A DNA stretch of 64,000 nucleotides from Bactrocera neohumeralis. Its lineage: Eukaryota > Arthropoda > Insecta > Diptera > Tephritidae. Location: assembly GCF_024586455.1 (NCBI RefSeq), contig NC_065919.1, forward strand, positions 40,834,839 through 40,898,838, read 5' to 3'. Below are positions 45,156 through 57,680 of this stretch, piece by piece. Each line of letters opens with the position of its first letter. Positions within the stretch are counted from its first letter, which is position 1. Made by a program: the position numbers and the translations under genes. The notes under the pieces were generated by a model, which searched no databases, was not told where the DNA came from, and worked only from the letters and a program-made list of their open reading frames with translations.

Positions 45156-48100
45156 TGGCGTAGACACCGCTTACGCGATTATAACCAAGTTAACAACAGC
45201 GCGCCAGTCGTTTCTCCTTTTTGCTACGTGGCGCCAATTGGATTCCAAGCGAAGCCAGGTCCTTTTCCACTTGGTCCTTCCAACGGAGTGGAGGTCTTCC
45301 TCTTCCCCTGCTTCCCCCGGCGGGTACAGCGTCGAATACTTTCAGAGCTGGAGTGTTTTCGTTCATCCGGACAACATGACCTAGCCAGCGTAGCCGCTGT
45401 CTTTTACTTCGCTGAACTATGCCAATGTCGTCGTATATCTCGTACAGCTCATCGTTTCATCGAATGCGGTATTCGCCTTGGCTAACGCGCAAAGGACCAT
45501 AAATCTTTCGCAGAACTTTTCTCTCGAAAACTCGCAACGTCGACTCATCAGTTGTTGACATCGTCCAAGCCTCTGCACCGTCCTGCCATATGGTGCATGG
45601 AATTATGAGTTTGGTTTTTTGTTTGTCGAGAGAGACTTTGCTTCTCAATTACCTAATCAGTCCGAAGTAGCACCTGTTGGCAAGAGCAATCCTGCGTTGG
45701 ATTTCCAGGCTGACATTGTTGGTGGTGTTTACGATGGTTCCAAGATAGACGAAATTATCAACAACTTCAAAGTTATGACTGTCAACAGTGACGTGAGAGC
45801 CAAGTCGCGAGTGCGACGACTGTTTGTTTGATGACAGGAGATATTTCGCCTTGCCCTCGTTCACTGCCAGACCCATTTGTTTTGCTTCCTTGTCCAGCCT
45901 GGAGAAAGCAGAACTAACGGCGCGGGTGTTGAGGCCGATGATATCAATATCATCGGTATACGCCAGCAGCTGTACACTCTTATAAAAGATGGTACCTTCT
46001 CTATCTAGTTCTGCAGCTCGAACTATTTTCTCCAGAAGAAGGTTGAAGAAGTCGCACGATTGGGAATCACCTTGTCTGAAACCTCGTTTGGTATCGAACG
46101 GCTCGGAGAGGTCCTTCTCGATTCTGACGGAGCTTTTCGTGTTACTCAACGTCAGTTTACACAGCCGTATTAGTTTTGCGGGGATACCAAATTCAGACAT
46201 CGCGGCATAAAGGCAGCTCCTTTTCGTGCTGTCGAAAGCAGCTTTGAAATCGGCGAAGAGGTGGTGTGCGTCGATTCTTCTTTCACGGGTATTTTCCAAG
46301 ATTTGGCGCATGGTGAATATCTGGTCGGTTGTTGATTTTCCAGGTCTGAAGCCACACTGATAAGGTCCAATCAGCTTGTTGACGGTGGGCTTTAATCTTT
46401 CACACAATACGCTCGATAGAACCTTATATGCGATGTTGAGGAGGCTAATCCCACGGTAGTTGGCGCAGATTGTGGGGTCTCCTTTTTATGGATTGGGCAT
46501 AGCACACTTAAATTCCAATCGTTGGGCATGCTTTCGTCCGACCATATTTTACAAAGAAGCTGATGCATGCTCCTTATCAGTTTTTCGCCGCCGTGTTTGA
46601 ATAGCTCGGCCGGCAATCCGTCGGCCCCTGCATGGTCGGATAATGGAACGTCTGCTCCATCGTCATCGATTGGGGAATCGGGTTCTCCTTCTCCTGGTGT
46701 TGTGCGTTCACTGCCATTCAGCAGGCTGGAGAAGTGTTCCCTCCATAATTTAACTATGCCGTGGGCATCGGTGACTAGATCACCTTTGGGGGTTCTACAA
46801 GAGTATGCTCCGGTATTGAAACCTTCTGTAAGTCGCCGCATTTTTTCGTAGAATTTTCGAGCATTACCCCTATCGGCCAGCTTATCAAGCTCTTTGTACT
46901 CACGCATTTCGGCCTCTTTCTTTTTCTGTCTACAGATGCGTTTCGCTTCCCTTTTCAACACTCGGTATCTATCCCATCCCGCACGTGTTGTGGTCGATCG
47001 TAACGTTGCGAGGTAGGCAGCCTGTTTCCTCTCCGCTGCGAGACGACACTCCTCGTCATACCAGCTGTTCTTTTGCACTTTCCGAAAATCAATGGTTTCG
47101 GTTGCAGCTGTACATAAGGAGTTCGAAATGGCATCCCACAGTTCCCTTATACCGAGTTGTTGACGAGTGCTCTCAGAGAGCAGGAGTGCAAGCCGAGTAG
47201 AGAAACGTTCGGCTGTCTGTTGTGATTGCAGCTTCTCGACGTCGAACCTTCCTTGTGTTTGTTGGCGTGCGTTTTTTGCTGCACAGAGGCGGGTGCGAAT
47301 CTTAGCTGCAACAAGATAGTGATCCGAGTCGATGTTAGGACCTCGGAGCGCACGCACATCTAAAACACTGGAAACGTGTCTTCCGTCTATTACAACATGA
47401 TCGATCTGGTTGGCAGTTTTTCGATCCGGAGACAGCCAGCCATATTTCGGGCCCCGCGAAGTCGATCAGCCTCAACCTATTTGGGGATGTTTCCTGGTGG
47501 AGGCTGAATTTACCGACCGTAGTGCCAAAGATACTTTCTTTGCCCACCCTTGCGTTAAAATCGCCAAGCACGATTTTGACATCGTGGCGGGGGCAGCCCT
47601 CATAAGCGCGCTCCAAGCACTCGTAGAAGGCATCTTTAGTCACATCGTCCTTCTCTTCCGTCGGGACGTGGGCGCAAATCAGCGATATGTTGAAGAACCT
47701 CGCTTTGATGCGGATTGTGGCTAGACGTTCATTCACCGGAGTGAATGATAGTACTCGGCGACGGAGTCTCTCTCCCACCACGAATCCTACACCAAACTTG
47801 CGCTCCTTTATATGGCCACTGTAGTAAATGTCACAAAGACCTACTCGTCTCTGTCCTTGTCCCGTCCATCGCATTTCTTGGACGGCGGTGATGTCAGCCT
47901 TTATTTTTGCGAGGACATCAACCAGCTGGGCAGCGGCACCTTCCCAATTAAGGGTCCGGACATTCCAGGGCATGCCCTCAAAACGTAGTCCTTATTTCCC
48001 AAATCAAAAGGGGGGTCGCTCATTTTTGCTTCTTTGCGGAGTGGATGTTTCGCCTTCTCACTTTAGCTCGCGTTCACAACAGATGTTCTTAGGCTTCCCT

Positions 48101-48214
48101 TGATACTTGGTCAAAGACCGGAAGTAGTGAGCTGCTTGAGTCATATGTAAAAGAATCGTTTCTGGCCACTCCCAAGTGAATGGCGGTCAGAGAACTTTCC
48201 TAACTTGCGTGAAC
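45156..48214 (-). mobile_element. RTE-clade LINE, near full length
   Basis: About 3.06 kb, the size of a complete RTE element. Its 3' end (TGGCGTAGACACC on the plus strand) equals that of the copy at 39217-40800, and its 5' end (ACTTGCGTGAACT) equals that of the copy ending at 50905. It lies inside a DD41D mariner. Confidence 0.8.
45200..47973 (-). pseudogene. RTE endonuclease-RT ORF, frameshifted
   Basis: The endonuclease begins at 47973 (MPWNVRTLNWEGAAAQL, VQEMRWTGQGQRR, VLGDFNARVGKESIFG). A deletion of about 50 bases near 47450 relative to the 50-kb copy shifts the frame before NIDSDHYLVAAKIR. RT follows: IGPYQCGFRPGKSTTDQ, DFKAAFDST, RQGDSQSCDFFNLLLEKI and LLAYTDDIDIIG, where the catalytic YADD has become YTDD. 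The C-terminal VLRKIYGPLRV is readable near 45510. It has breaks near 47350, 46400 and 45650. Inactive by frame and active-site change. Confidence 0.8.
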
Positions 48215-48394
48215 TTCTACATATGACTCCATCTTCCTGCAAAATACACGTAAATAAATAACGGTACGCAGCACTGCTCCAGAATGTGGGTTAATGGTGA
48301 CTATTTATTTGACCAATAATCGGTCGGTGACTTTGGCATAACGTAAATTTCGTCGCAGATTTCCTGGCCGTCCGACGCCTACTAGTGAAAAGTA

Positions 48395-49026
48395 ATCATG
48401 AGTGATGAGACCCATTTTCTTCTTAGCGGGTATGTACATATATAAGCAAAATTTACGCTTCTGGGGCACTGAAAATGCGCGTGTAACCCACGAAGAGCCA
48501 TTACACCTGATCAAAATCAATGTATGGTGTTCAAAACATGACTCCTCGCTGGAGGAGTCATCGGACCTTTTTCCTTCGAAAACGTCGCGGGTCAAACGGT
48601 TGCTGTGAGTGGTGAGCGCTACAGAGCAATGATCAACGAGTTCTTTTTGCCGCAACTTGATGAATTGGGATTGGAAAACATGTGATTCCAACAGGACGGT
48701 GCAACGGCACACACTGCGTGTCACAACCGATATGCTGAAGGATGTATTTCCCGGGCTCCCAGTCTCCCGTTTTGGCGATTTGAAGTGGCCAGCAAGATCG
48801 CCTGATTTGACTGCTCCAGATTTCCTTTTGTGGGGCTTTTTGAATAGCGGGGTTATGTCAACAAGCCTCAGACTCTTACAGCTCTTAAAAACAGTGTCCG
48901 TCAAGAATGTGAGAACCTATCGCTGGAAGTTCTGGTCAAAGTGATGGGCCAAAATGCCATAAAAAGGACTCAAATGACAATCAACTGTGGCGGCAGCCAT
49001 TTACATGATATCATATTCTCGACTTG
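48395..49026 (+). pseudogene. DD41D mariner transposase, C-terminal two thirds
   Basis: Starts SDETHFLLSGYV with the first Asp, breaks at a stop, continues YKQNLRFWGTENARVTHEE, then in other frames GQTVAVSGERYRAMINEFF, FQQDGATAHTACH with the second Asp, a frameshift, TDMLKDVFPG, and SPDLTAPDFLLWGF with the third. Allowing for one lost base, 41 residues separate the last two Asp. The C-terminus ends near GGSHLHDIIFST, followed by the TIR. At least five breaks. A different DD41D lineage from the 34.7-kb element. Confidence 0.72.
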
Positions 49027-49179
49027 ATGTAAAAAAATTTAAAAGACCAAATGAAAATAATCCACAAGCGGAATCACAGTTCTTCATTTTTTAAAAAAAT
49101 TACAGCCAAAAAACATCGGAAAGTTATTTTTACGCCACCTGTTATAAATTATAAGGATGAAAAGAAGAGTTGAAAAGAA

Positions 49180-50905
49180 AGTATTGAACGGCTCGGAGAG
49201 GTCATTCCCGATTCTGACGGAGCTTTAGGTGTTGCTCAACGTCAGCTTACCGTATTAGTTTTTTCACACAATACGCTCGATAGAACCTTATACGCGATGT
49301 TGAGGAGGCTAATCCCACGGTAGTTGGCGCAGATTTTGGGGTCACCTTTCTTATGAATTGAGCATAGCACACTTAAATTCCATCGTTGGGCATGCTTTCG
49401 TCCGACCATATTTTACAAAGAAGCTGATGCATGCTCCTTATCAGTTCTTCGCCGCCGTGTTTGAAGGGCTCGGCCGGCAATCCGTCGGCCCCTGCCGCTT
49501 TGTTGTTCTTCAGGCGGGCAATTGCTATTCGAAGTTCTTCATGGTCGGGTAATGGAACGTCTGCTCCATCGTCATCGATTGGGGAATCGGGTTCTCATTC
49601 TCCTGGTGTTGTGCGTTCGCTGCCATTCAGCAGGTTGGAGAAGTGTTCCCTCCATAATTTAAGTATGCTCTGGGCATCGGTGACTAGATCACCTTTGGGG
49701 GTTCTACAAGAGTATGCTCCGGTCTTGAAACCTTCTGTAAGCAGCCGCATTTTTTCGTAGAATTTTCGAGCATTACCCCTGTCGGCCAGCTTATCAAGCT
49801 CTTCGTACTCACGCATTTCGGCCTCTTTTTTTCTTCTGTCTACAAATCGACGTCGAATCTTCGTTGTGTTTGTGGCGCGCGTTTTTTGCTGCACAGAGGC
49901 GGGTGCGAATCTTAGCTGCAACAAGATAGTGGTCCGAGTCGATGTTAGGACCTCGGAGCGCACGCACATCTAAAACACTGGCGACGTGTCTTCCGTCTAT
50001 CACAACATGATCGATCTGGTTGGTAGTTTTTCGATCCGGAGACAGCCAGGTAGCTTGATGAATCTTCTTGTGCTGGAATCTAGTACTACAGATAACCATA
50101 TTTCGAGCCCCGGCGAAGTCAATCAGCCTCATCCCATTTGGGGATGTTTCGTCGTGGAGGCTGAATTTACCGACCGTAGTGCCAAAGATACCTTCTTTGC
50201 CCACCTTGGCGTTAAAGTCGCCAAGCACGATTTTGACATCGTGGCGGGGGCAGCTCTCATAAGCGCGCTCCAAGCGCTCTTAGAAGGCATCTTTGGTCAC
50301 CTCGTCCTTCTCTTCCGTCGGGGCGTGGGCGCAAATCAACGATATGTTGAAGAACCTCGCTTTGATGCGGATTGTGGAGTGAATGGTAGTTCTCGGCGAC
50401 GGAGTCTTTCTCCCACCACGAATCCCACACGAAATTTGCGCTCCTTTAAATGGCTACTGTAGTAAATGCCCCAAGGACCTACTCGTCCCAGTCATTGTCC
50501 CGTCCATCGCATTCCTTGAACGGTGGTGATGTCAGCCTTCACTCTAGCGAGGACATCAACCAGCTGGGCAGCCCTTCCCAATTAAGGGTCCGGACATTCC
50601 AGGTGCCCTTTTTTCGTTTGCCATGCTCGTCATCAAAAGGGGGGTCTCTCATCCGAGGCTTGTTGCTTCCTTTCATTGGGGGTGTTTTTTTACGTGGCGG
50701 GTCCCAAACCCAGCGCACAACCCTATGTAGGGGATATTTCGCCTTCTCACATTAGCTCGCCTTCGAACGGATGTTTTTTGGTTACCCAGAGGATACTTGG
50801 TCAAAGACCGGAAGTAGTTAGCTGCTTGAGCTATGTGTAAAAGAATAGTTTCTGGCCACTCCCAAGTGAATGGCGATCAGAGAACTTTCCTCACTTGCGT
50901 GAACT
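49180..50905 (-). mobile_element. RTE-clade LINE, internally deleted copy
   Basis: Third RTE copy. The 5' end (to 50905) and endonuclease are present: CPRHDVKIVLGDFNAKVGKE, RKTTNQIDHVVIDGRHV, NIDSDHYLV. Two internal deletions follow: near 49845 the linker, and near 49260 from the RT core straight to the segment with RFLTTERFGTELLR-like text. The 3' third is missing. The ORF is broken in at least three places. Confidence 0.78.
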
Positions 50906-51456
50906 CAAAAATAAAAGACAATGCTGAGTTGTTTTTATGATTCCGAGGCTATTGTACACCGAGAGTTCGTCCCACCTGGCCAAACGATTAATGCTGTGTT
51001 TTACCTTGGTGTTATGAAGCGTCTTTTGTCACGCATTCGTCGTGCTCGACCACAATACCGTGAGGCAGGGTCCTGGCGCCTGTTGCACGATAATGCGCCG
51101 TGTCATCGGTCGACGCTTGTCACTGATTTTTTGACAAAAAACTCCATATTAACCATTAATCACTCACCCTACTCATCTGATCTGGCACCCTGTGATTTTT
51201 ACCTATTTGAAAAACTTCATTTGCCCATGAAGGGACACTGGTTTCAGGACATTGCAGCTATCCAAAAGGCGACGACCGATATTCTCAAGAGCATTCCGAA
51301 AAATGACCTTAAACACTCATTTGAAATGCTAATTGACCGGGCTAAATGCTGTATCGAAGCACAAGGAAACTACTTTCAATAAAAAAGCATAACTTTTGAA
51401 AAATATAATTTTTTTTTGTTTTTTTTAACAGTCCTGTTTCTTTGCGACAGAACTTG
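50906..51456 (+). mobile_element. DD34D mariner, 3' part
   Basis: Transposase C-terminal half, then 70 bp of 3' UTR and the terminal repeat AACAGTCCTGTTTCTTTGCG to 51456, followed by TA. The terminus matches the left end of the mariner at 8263. The 5' half is missing; the RTE copy abuts it exactly, so the truncation may date from that insertion. Confidence 0.75.
50921..51382 (+). pseudogene. DD34D mariner transposase, C-terminal 153 codons
   Basis: An open frame beginning within the catalytic domain (SCFYDSEAIVHREFVPPGQT). LLHDNAPCHRSTLVTDFL has the second catalytic Asp, SSDLAPCDFYLFEKL the third, with 34 residues between them (DD34D). The last residues CCIEAQGNYFQ and the stop precede the TIR. 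The first Asp and the DNA-binding domain are absent, so it is a truncated gene although the surviving part is uninterrupted. Confidence 0.8.
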
Positions 51457-51458
51457 TA

Positions 51459-51974
51459 AATTAACACATTTTTACATCCGCGAACGCGCAGATAAATGAG
51501 AACACGCGTGGTCTTTTATTGGTTTGCCAGATTCAAATCAAATATATATCTTCAACTAACTAGTATTTATACATTTAATTCTTATTTACATAAAGCTAGT
51601 TCATGATGAAGCTGAAGTGCATCAGCATATTTCGGCAGAATGTTAATCGTTCTTTTCTGTTTACAATTATTTTTACTATGTCTTCTTGTGAAAGCCACCA
51701 ATTTTGTAATGGATTTTTTCATTCAGAAAGGCATATAAAATTCTTAAATAAGCAAAAACTTACATACACATTTTTATTTATAAGACTGGATAATTATAAA
51801 GTGCAAAGATTCATTTTTATTTACAATTCCGATAAAGGTGATGTGTGAATCGTCCCCAATTTACTATTATTTTGATTTAATTTATATATTTTTTTGGTTC
51901 GGGAATTTTGCGAGATTTTTTGTGTTTTAATATTGCAGAAGTTACGAAAATTATTCCTAAAATTAAAATTATAT
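51459..51974. other. Intergenic, nothing recognised
   Basis: AT-rich; the 81-codon ORF at 51603-51848 shows no known motif. Confidence 0.45.
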
Positions 51975-52640
51975 ACCAACAAGTAAGAAAGCGCTAAGTT
52001 CGGGTGCAACATTTTATACTCTTCCAACTTGCACGAATCAAAACCAGAGAAATACCTTAAGGTCTAAAGCGTCAACCAGAGGATCGGAATCCAAAAAATT
52101 TTACATATACGTATACTATATTTAACTCATACACTGACTGACATATTCGGCATAAGATTGGCTAGAAAAAGGAAAATTATTATATGTAGTGTTTTGGTGT
52201 CGGGGTAGTATCGACTCGATTTTATCTATTAACTATTATCATGTCACATACTAAAAAAATAATTCCTGGCTTTTATTAAGGTACCTGAAATACAATCACT
52301 AATGACATAGCTGACTTTGCTGGATGTTCCAAAATTCTGATATTGGTTATATGGGGGCTTGGTCAAGTTTTCACCCAATTGTATTTGTTTTGGGCACAAA
52401 AACCACTGTTAGTAAACCACGCCTTGCAATTTTCGTGGAAATACGCCAAATAGTGGCCGATACATCCAGCCACCCAAAAGTTTGAAAATGTTTATATTGG
52501 GTATATGGTGGCTCAACGAAGTATTGACCCCAGTATCTATAGTTGACCGAAAATATTGGTCAACGTATGGGATATATAATTGAAATTCAGAGAGAATGTT
52601 TTCCTGATGATAGTATATCAGTGTGTTCAAAATGGGTTGA
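51975..52640 (+). repeat. Dispersed repeat A, forward piece joined to a reverse piece
   Basis: Forward head at 51978 (ACAAGTAAGAAAG, TTCGGGTGCAAC) through about 52480; 52490-52640 matches the reverse orientation (ATCTATAGTTGACCGAAAAT) and provides the uninterrupted counterpart of the RTE insertion site at 39.2/40.8 kb. Confidence 0.6.
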
Positions 52641-53127
52641 ATCGGGTGAGTACTTCTCAAATCCAAAAATTTTGGACTTTCGGTAGACATTTAGGAAAAA
52701 GTTGCGAATTTTGTTTTTTTTGTTTTATTATATGTTCGGAAGACTTAATATATCGTAGTATCGGTAAGAATCCCTTCGCAAAAATTACATAACTTGTCTC
52801 TTCTGACCTTCAACATATGTAAGTCTCTACAACGATACATAATAAAAATTATGACAACCGAAACTATCACATCAATGTGACATGTTCGACAGTTGAAAAC
52901 TCAGTTAATAACAACAAATTGATGATTGATATAGTATATTTGTCGGTTTAAAATGATATACCAATGATAACATACATAGTTCACAACTCTTTTCTTAGCC
53001 CTCTAAGTGTTTGATATAACCATGTACGATATGATTGGTGCAAAATCAACAAAAAATTAAGACAGACATGTTTTGGTCGCTCCAAGTATGTTTGCTTGTG
53101 AGTAATCACCACTTATGAATAAGAGAG
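52641..53127. other. Intergenic, nothing recognised
   Basis: AT-rich sequence without supported ORFs or transposon ends. Confidence 0.45.
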
Positions 53128-53280
53128 TATGTAAGTAAGGAAGGGGTAAGTTCGGATGCAACCGAATATTTTATACTCTTGTAGCTTACAAGAATCAATT
53201 ACTTTGAAATATATTACTTTATGGTGTAAAATGTCAACCTGAAGATGGAAATCCAAGAAATTTTATATATACATGTAGGA
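53128..53280 (+). repeat. Dispersed repeat A, head fragment
   Basis: AAGTAAGGAAGGGGTAAGTT, then CGAATATTTTATACTCTTG and a degraded continuation to about 53280. Confidence 0.65.
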
Positions 53281-54883
53281 AAACGTGAATAATTTTATTT
53301 AGTTTACTTGTGTTGTTTTATTACAATTTGATTCACTTCTTTCAATTCATTTTATACAAAGAATTTCCTTCTTCCTACTTAATTGGAAATACTTCTTATT
53401 TCTTCTTTCGTTCTTATTTATTTGAAAATGCTCTTAATTCCATTTTTTTTACTCTTTAAAAGTTTTTCGGTCCAGAGTTGTACTTTCTCTTTATCGTGTT
53501 CAGTAACATAGTATTTTGTCTTCGTCCTACACTCGGCACCACATACTTTATGTGCAAATACAATATATAGTATATGTAACTCCTATACTGACAGATACAT
53601 AAGGTTTATTAGTTAGTACATATATGGCAGTTGGGGTGGTATCGACAAGATTTCATCTATTTTCACTAGACATTTATTTCATGAAACCGCAACGATGAAT
53701 ATGTTCAGTGGTCTACTTGTATATGCTTATCTGTTCTATGTTGAACATGATATGTCACGTATACGCCATGGCCTACACCTGTTCATTTAAGCCACACCAC
53801 CTTCGCTGCAAGAAAAACATGTACATATAACAAGCCCATTTCATTTTTAATGTGTGTTTGAATGTTTAACTAAGCGTGTCGGCGGAGCTTTTGCTGTCAG
53901 GTTGACGTTTACAGTGTAAATTGCGGTGCAAATTTCAAACTGATTTTATGTTATTAACAATTTTCAATGATTTGTTGTGGCTATTTAAGTGCCTGACTTT
54001 ATTAATTGCTGTGATTTAAATGGCGTATTTAATAAAATTTCTTTTTAAATAAAATGGGAATTTTGTGATGTTTGACACTGCGTAAGGAAATTTTAAGAAG
54101 TTGGCGGCATATACAATAATGGATTGGAGGTGAGCCAAGTGTTGCATTGTACAAATGTATATACATATATTTATCACAACCAATATCGCGCATTATAAAT
54201 AAAACTATAAATGAAACATATGTTCCCGCATGACAATCATGTATCCACAATTTGTATTTGAGTATTAAATTAGGCGTAACCAAAGTTGATTGAGGTTTAT
54301 CGTTACTAATCAAGCAATTGTTTGATTACTGGCACAAGTTGGTGAAGTATTTGTGGTAATTTTACTAAGTTTATAAGCCGCAATGTTATAGGTTGCGGTA
54401 CATATGTAAACCAGGGTTGTAAAATTGAATGCAAACCATACCAACCGCATCAAGCATTTAAGCTTCTGCATTAACATTCAAACATGTTGATGCTATATGC
54501 TCATACATATTGACTCTACAAGTATAGTGTCTACATATACATATACTTGTAGGTATAGGAATATCAACTATGCTATGAAGCCAAAAAGTCAAAACTTTAA
54601 TTAATTTGATTTTTTTGAAGTTCAAAGCCGCTTGCGTTCAAAATTACAGTAATACTTACAAAATAAGCAATATGTAATATTCTCATAAAGGCAGTAAATT
54701 AAGAGTGAAAAGTAGTTTCTATTTTTTCCTTATTAATTGATAGAAAAATTCATGTCCCGCTTCCAACTATTTTCAAAAATATTTCTTTTCATAGATTTTG
54801 TTATTAAGATTTTTTTGTTAACATAAGTTTTTAAATGATATTAATGGTTGAAGTTTGATTAGATTAAGGCATACCTTAGGTTA
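53281..54883. other. Intergenic, no recognisable gene
   Basis: AT-rich. The minus-strand ORF at 54029-54313 (94 codons) has no motif I know. Confidence 0.5.
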
Positions 54884-57151
54884 TTTTTTTAAGTATCTAA
54901 TGCACTAAATTTTGCACCCGAACTGATTCAAAAATTATTTAAAGGAGCCAATATCAGAATTCGACGAGGGTCGTGGCTCTACCCATATTTAGGTGAACAC
55001 CCATAACACGGTATCTGTCTTACTAATTTCAACTAAATTTCGGAAAAAATATTATCTTGACATTGCTATGTTACAGTGCGAATATGATCGAAATCAGACT
55101 ACAAATACTTCCCATAATCAAAGGCTAAATTCCATCTGATTCTTTCAGTTTTCGGTATACAAATCAAGCACCAGTAAATGTAACGGGATTAAACTTTGCT
55201 ACTACAAATATTTCAGCCACCACATATCTAATAAGTGGACCGTTGTGTAGGAATCGGGGAAGTGTTGATCTCCCTTATTCACCCAATAGAAAGATTGGGT
55301 TCGAGTAGACTTTATATCACATGTAAGTTATCTTCATATATTTTTGAGGAAATGTACTTTTTCACTTCGTTGTACACCTTTAAGCTTAAAATGGATGAAA
55401 TCAAGTGAAAACTGACACTGCCCCATAAAACCAGTATCTTTGTTTTCGCATATCGGGTTGACTTTTTTCGCTATATAATGGTATATGAAGTACTTTAATG
55501 TATGTGAGGTACTTTAATGAAACTCAGACTCAGTTAATAATATGTGGCAATGCCAAACATAGATAAAACGTGTCTCCCATGTATCTAATATGAAATTTTC
55601 AAACTTCTTCCAACTTTCACTTGGTTTTAAACCATAGATATCGGTCAATATTTAAGATATCTGAGCAATATAACTACATTTTTGCTATAATATTCTATAC
55701 TTTACGCATACTCTGTGTAGGTAAAAATATTCCCTGTTCAAGGTGTTCGTATAAAACAACTAAAAGTGCGAGTGAAACAAGAGAGTAGGGAGGTAAGTTC
55801 GGGTGTAACCGAGCCCTTTATTTTCTCGGAATATGAAGGAATTAAAGGCGAGGAGGAGGGGATTACTTTGAAGTAAATGAAATGGACAAAATTCACCTTT
55901 CAGTTTGATCACAGTTTGCAGGCGTTTTCTCATTGTTTGAAAACGAATCTGTACTTGCACGGAAAGTGCTTCCCATTCCTTATACAATAACATTTTTCAT
56001 TAGCTATTTTTTTATTTATTCAACAATTTCGAAAATATTGTGTTATATTTGTTTTCACAATGCAGTAGATACAAAAATTATATAGCAAATTTCAATTATT
56101 GAAACATATTGTAAATACAAAACGAAAAGGACTGCAAATCGCATTTTCCCGTCAGTCAATTACAAATCACCCTATATTTAAGTACATACATGCCTTGCCG
56201 TGATTCTGTAAACATCGAGATATAAGAGAATATTTACTGAAAACTGTGTAGCATACAAAATATATGACGCGTTTTCGAAAATAAAAAATCAGATATTTTA
56301 GTATTTCTTAGAAGGGAATTTATTACAAAAAAACTATTTATTAGTATTGTTTATTCATTTCGACGCAAGAAAAGCTTCAGGCACAACAAAACTGGAATTA
56401 AAATCTATGTGAGGTAATGAGCACTTTTGTCCCCATTGGTCATTTTCCTCGTCATAGACTGATACACATATTTTGCCAGCAGAGATGCCAAATAGCCCAT
56501 AGTTTATTCTCTAGCGATATGCCAGCTAGGAGATCACCGCTAACTTCCAAAGAGCAAATCTGTGAAATGTTTTCAAGAATATTTAGTTTGACATCAAGCG
56601 ATTGGCAAAAATCAAGTTAATATACCTTAGACCATGAGTCTTGCTGAGGATTGTAACGTTCAACAAGGCAGTTATTGTCTTTATTGCTTAAAATATAAAT
56701 GTGACCATTATGTGCAGCTGTCTGTAATATAAAAAGTAGCAATAAACGTTGTATTTAATTTTAATAGAGCTAAGAGGGCGACTAAATAAATAAGAGACTA
56801 TTTTGAGTAAGACAATTTTGGTTATTTTTATCGAAGCGGAGCTATTTTGGCTGGTTTTGAAAACTCCAAGGTAAGCTTGGAACAAATTGACTCTCTTATT
56901 GTACCGACAGTATATATTTCACAAATAAATTGGAAAATTCTACGAAATCATTACTTGCTGAACGTTATACTAATATTAATAAGTATTTTTTAATCTAACT
57001 TACAACAGTATCAGTGTGAAATCCTCTCATTTTCGCACAAGAAGTCCAAGTATTCGAATCCGGGTTGTAGCATTCGATAGATTTTAGGTAGCTATCGACA
57101 TTATAGCCGCCCATTATGTATATTTTACTATTCAAACTCACTGCACTGGCC
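54884..57151 (-). repeat. Left arm of a 2.27-kb inverted duplication
   Basis: Reverse complement of 61239-63513 along its full length with scattered changes. The inner breakpoint is the GGCCAGTGCAG string within kelch exon 5; the outer end is the T run 54884-54890, matching the A run after 63504. It contains kelch exons 5 (part), 6 and 7, a Tc1 fragment and repeat A. Confidence 0.9.
55885..55993 (-). pseudogene. Tc1-like transposase C-terminal scrap, left arm
   Basis: YKEWEALSVQVQIRFQTMRK then RLQTVIKLKGEF resembles the C-terminal EW...SM.RR...VI...G segment of Tc1-like transposases. Duplicated in the right arm. Confidence 0.45.
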
Positions 57152-57211
57152 ATATGGTGGCGTCTAATTTCATAAATTTCTTCCACAATGTTGCAGATAT
57201 ATAATGCAACC
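56355..57211 (-). pseudogene. Inverted partial copy of the kelch gene (exons 5-7)
   Basis: Exon 5 (57211-57001) opens after a TTTTAG acceptor in the same phase as the parent. Its first 20 codons differ completely from the parent and read VEEIYEIRRHHM, yet still resemble a kelch blade; from ASAVSLNSKIYIMGGYN on it equals the parent. Exon 6 (about 56716-56621) and exon 7 (56555-56355) follow with the same introns. In exon 7 a 2-base deletion turns ATTGGTGGCATC into ATTTGGCATC (near 56494), shifting the frame within the last kelch GG motif. BTB, BACK and the first kelch repeats are missing. Could also be the tail of a lost paralogue. Confidence 0.8.
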
Positions 57212-57680
57212 CTAAAATTTAAATTTGTTTACAAACAAATTCATAATGAGCCATACAAAATTGCTATTAGTTTTGTACGCAAACTTATTCTGACTAGTGT
57301 ATGTACATACATACATACATATGTATCTTAAATATTAAAGTGATAGATTCCGACTGAAGGGAATTCCGTCAAATTGACTTTAAAAAATATGGTCTTAGTT
57401 CGCAAATGGAACTTGAGAAGTTTTGAAACTTTTTATTTCCCTCACTTAAAAAAATAGGTGCCAATTTCAAAATGGAATGCGGAAAGGGGTTTCTCTTTCA
57501 GATAAATTTAAATAAAATATAAAATTCGTAACAGGCTAGAAACCAAAACCAAAGTTTATTTCAAAGTTATCGAAATTGCATGTCATAATATTACCTCAAA
57601 CGAAAACAAAGCTTTCTTAAAACATTAAAAAACCACAATTTACAAAATCTTACTTCTTGCTACCTTATACCTTTTTATTT

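Larger units (their letters stand above)
45042..49141 (+). mobile_element. DD41D-type mariner split by an RTE element
   Basis: The left end CGTAGTGGCGCAAAAGTAA and right inverted end TTATTTTTACGCCACCTG match as TIRs. The 5' UTR (to about 45155) and the transposase (48395-49026) lie on opposite sides of a 3.06-kb RTE copy. The N-terminal third of the transposase is not recognisable. Confidence 0.65.
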
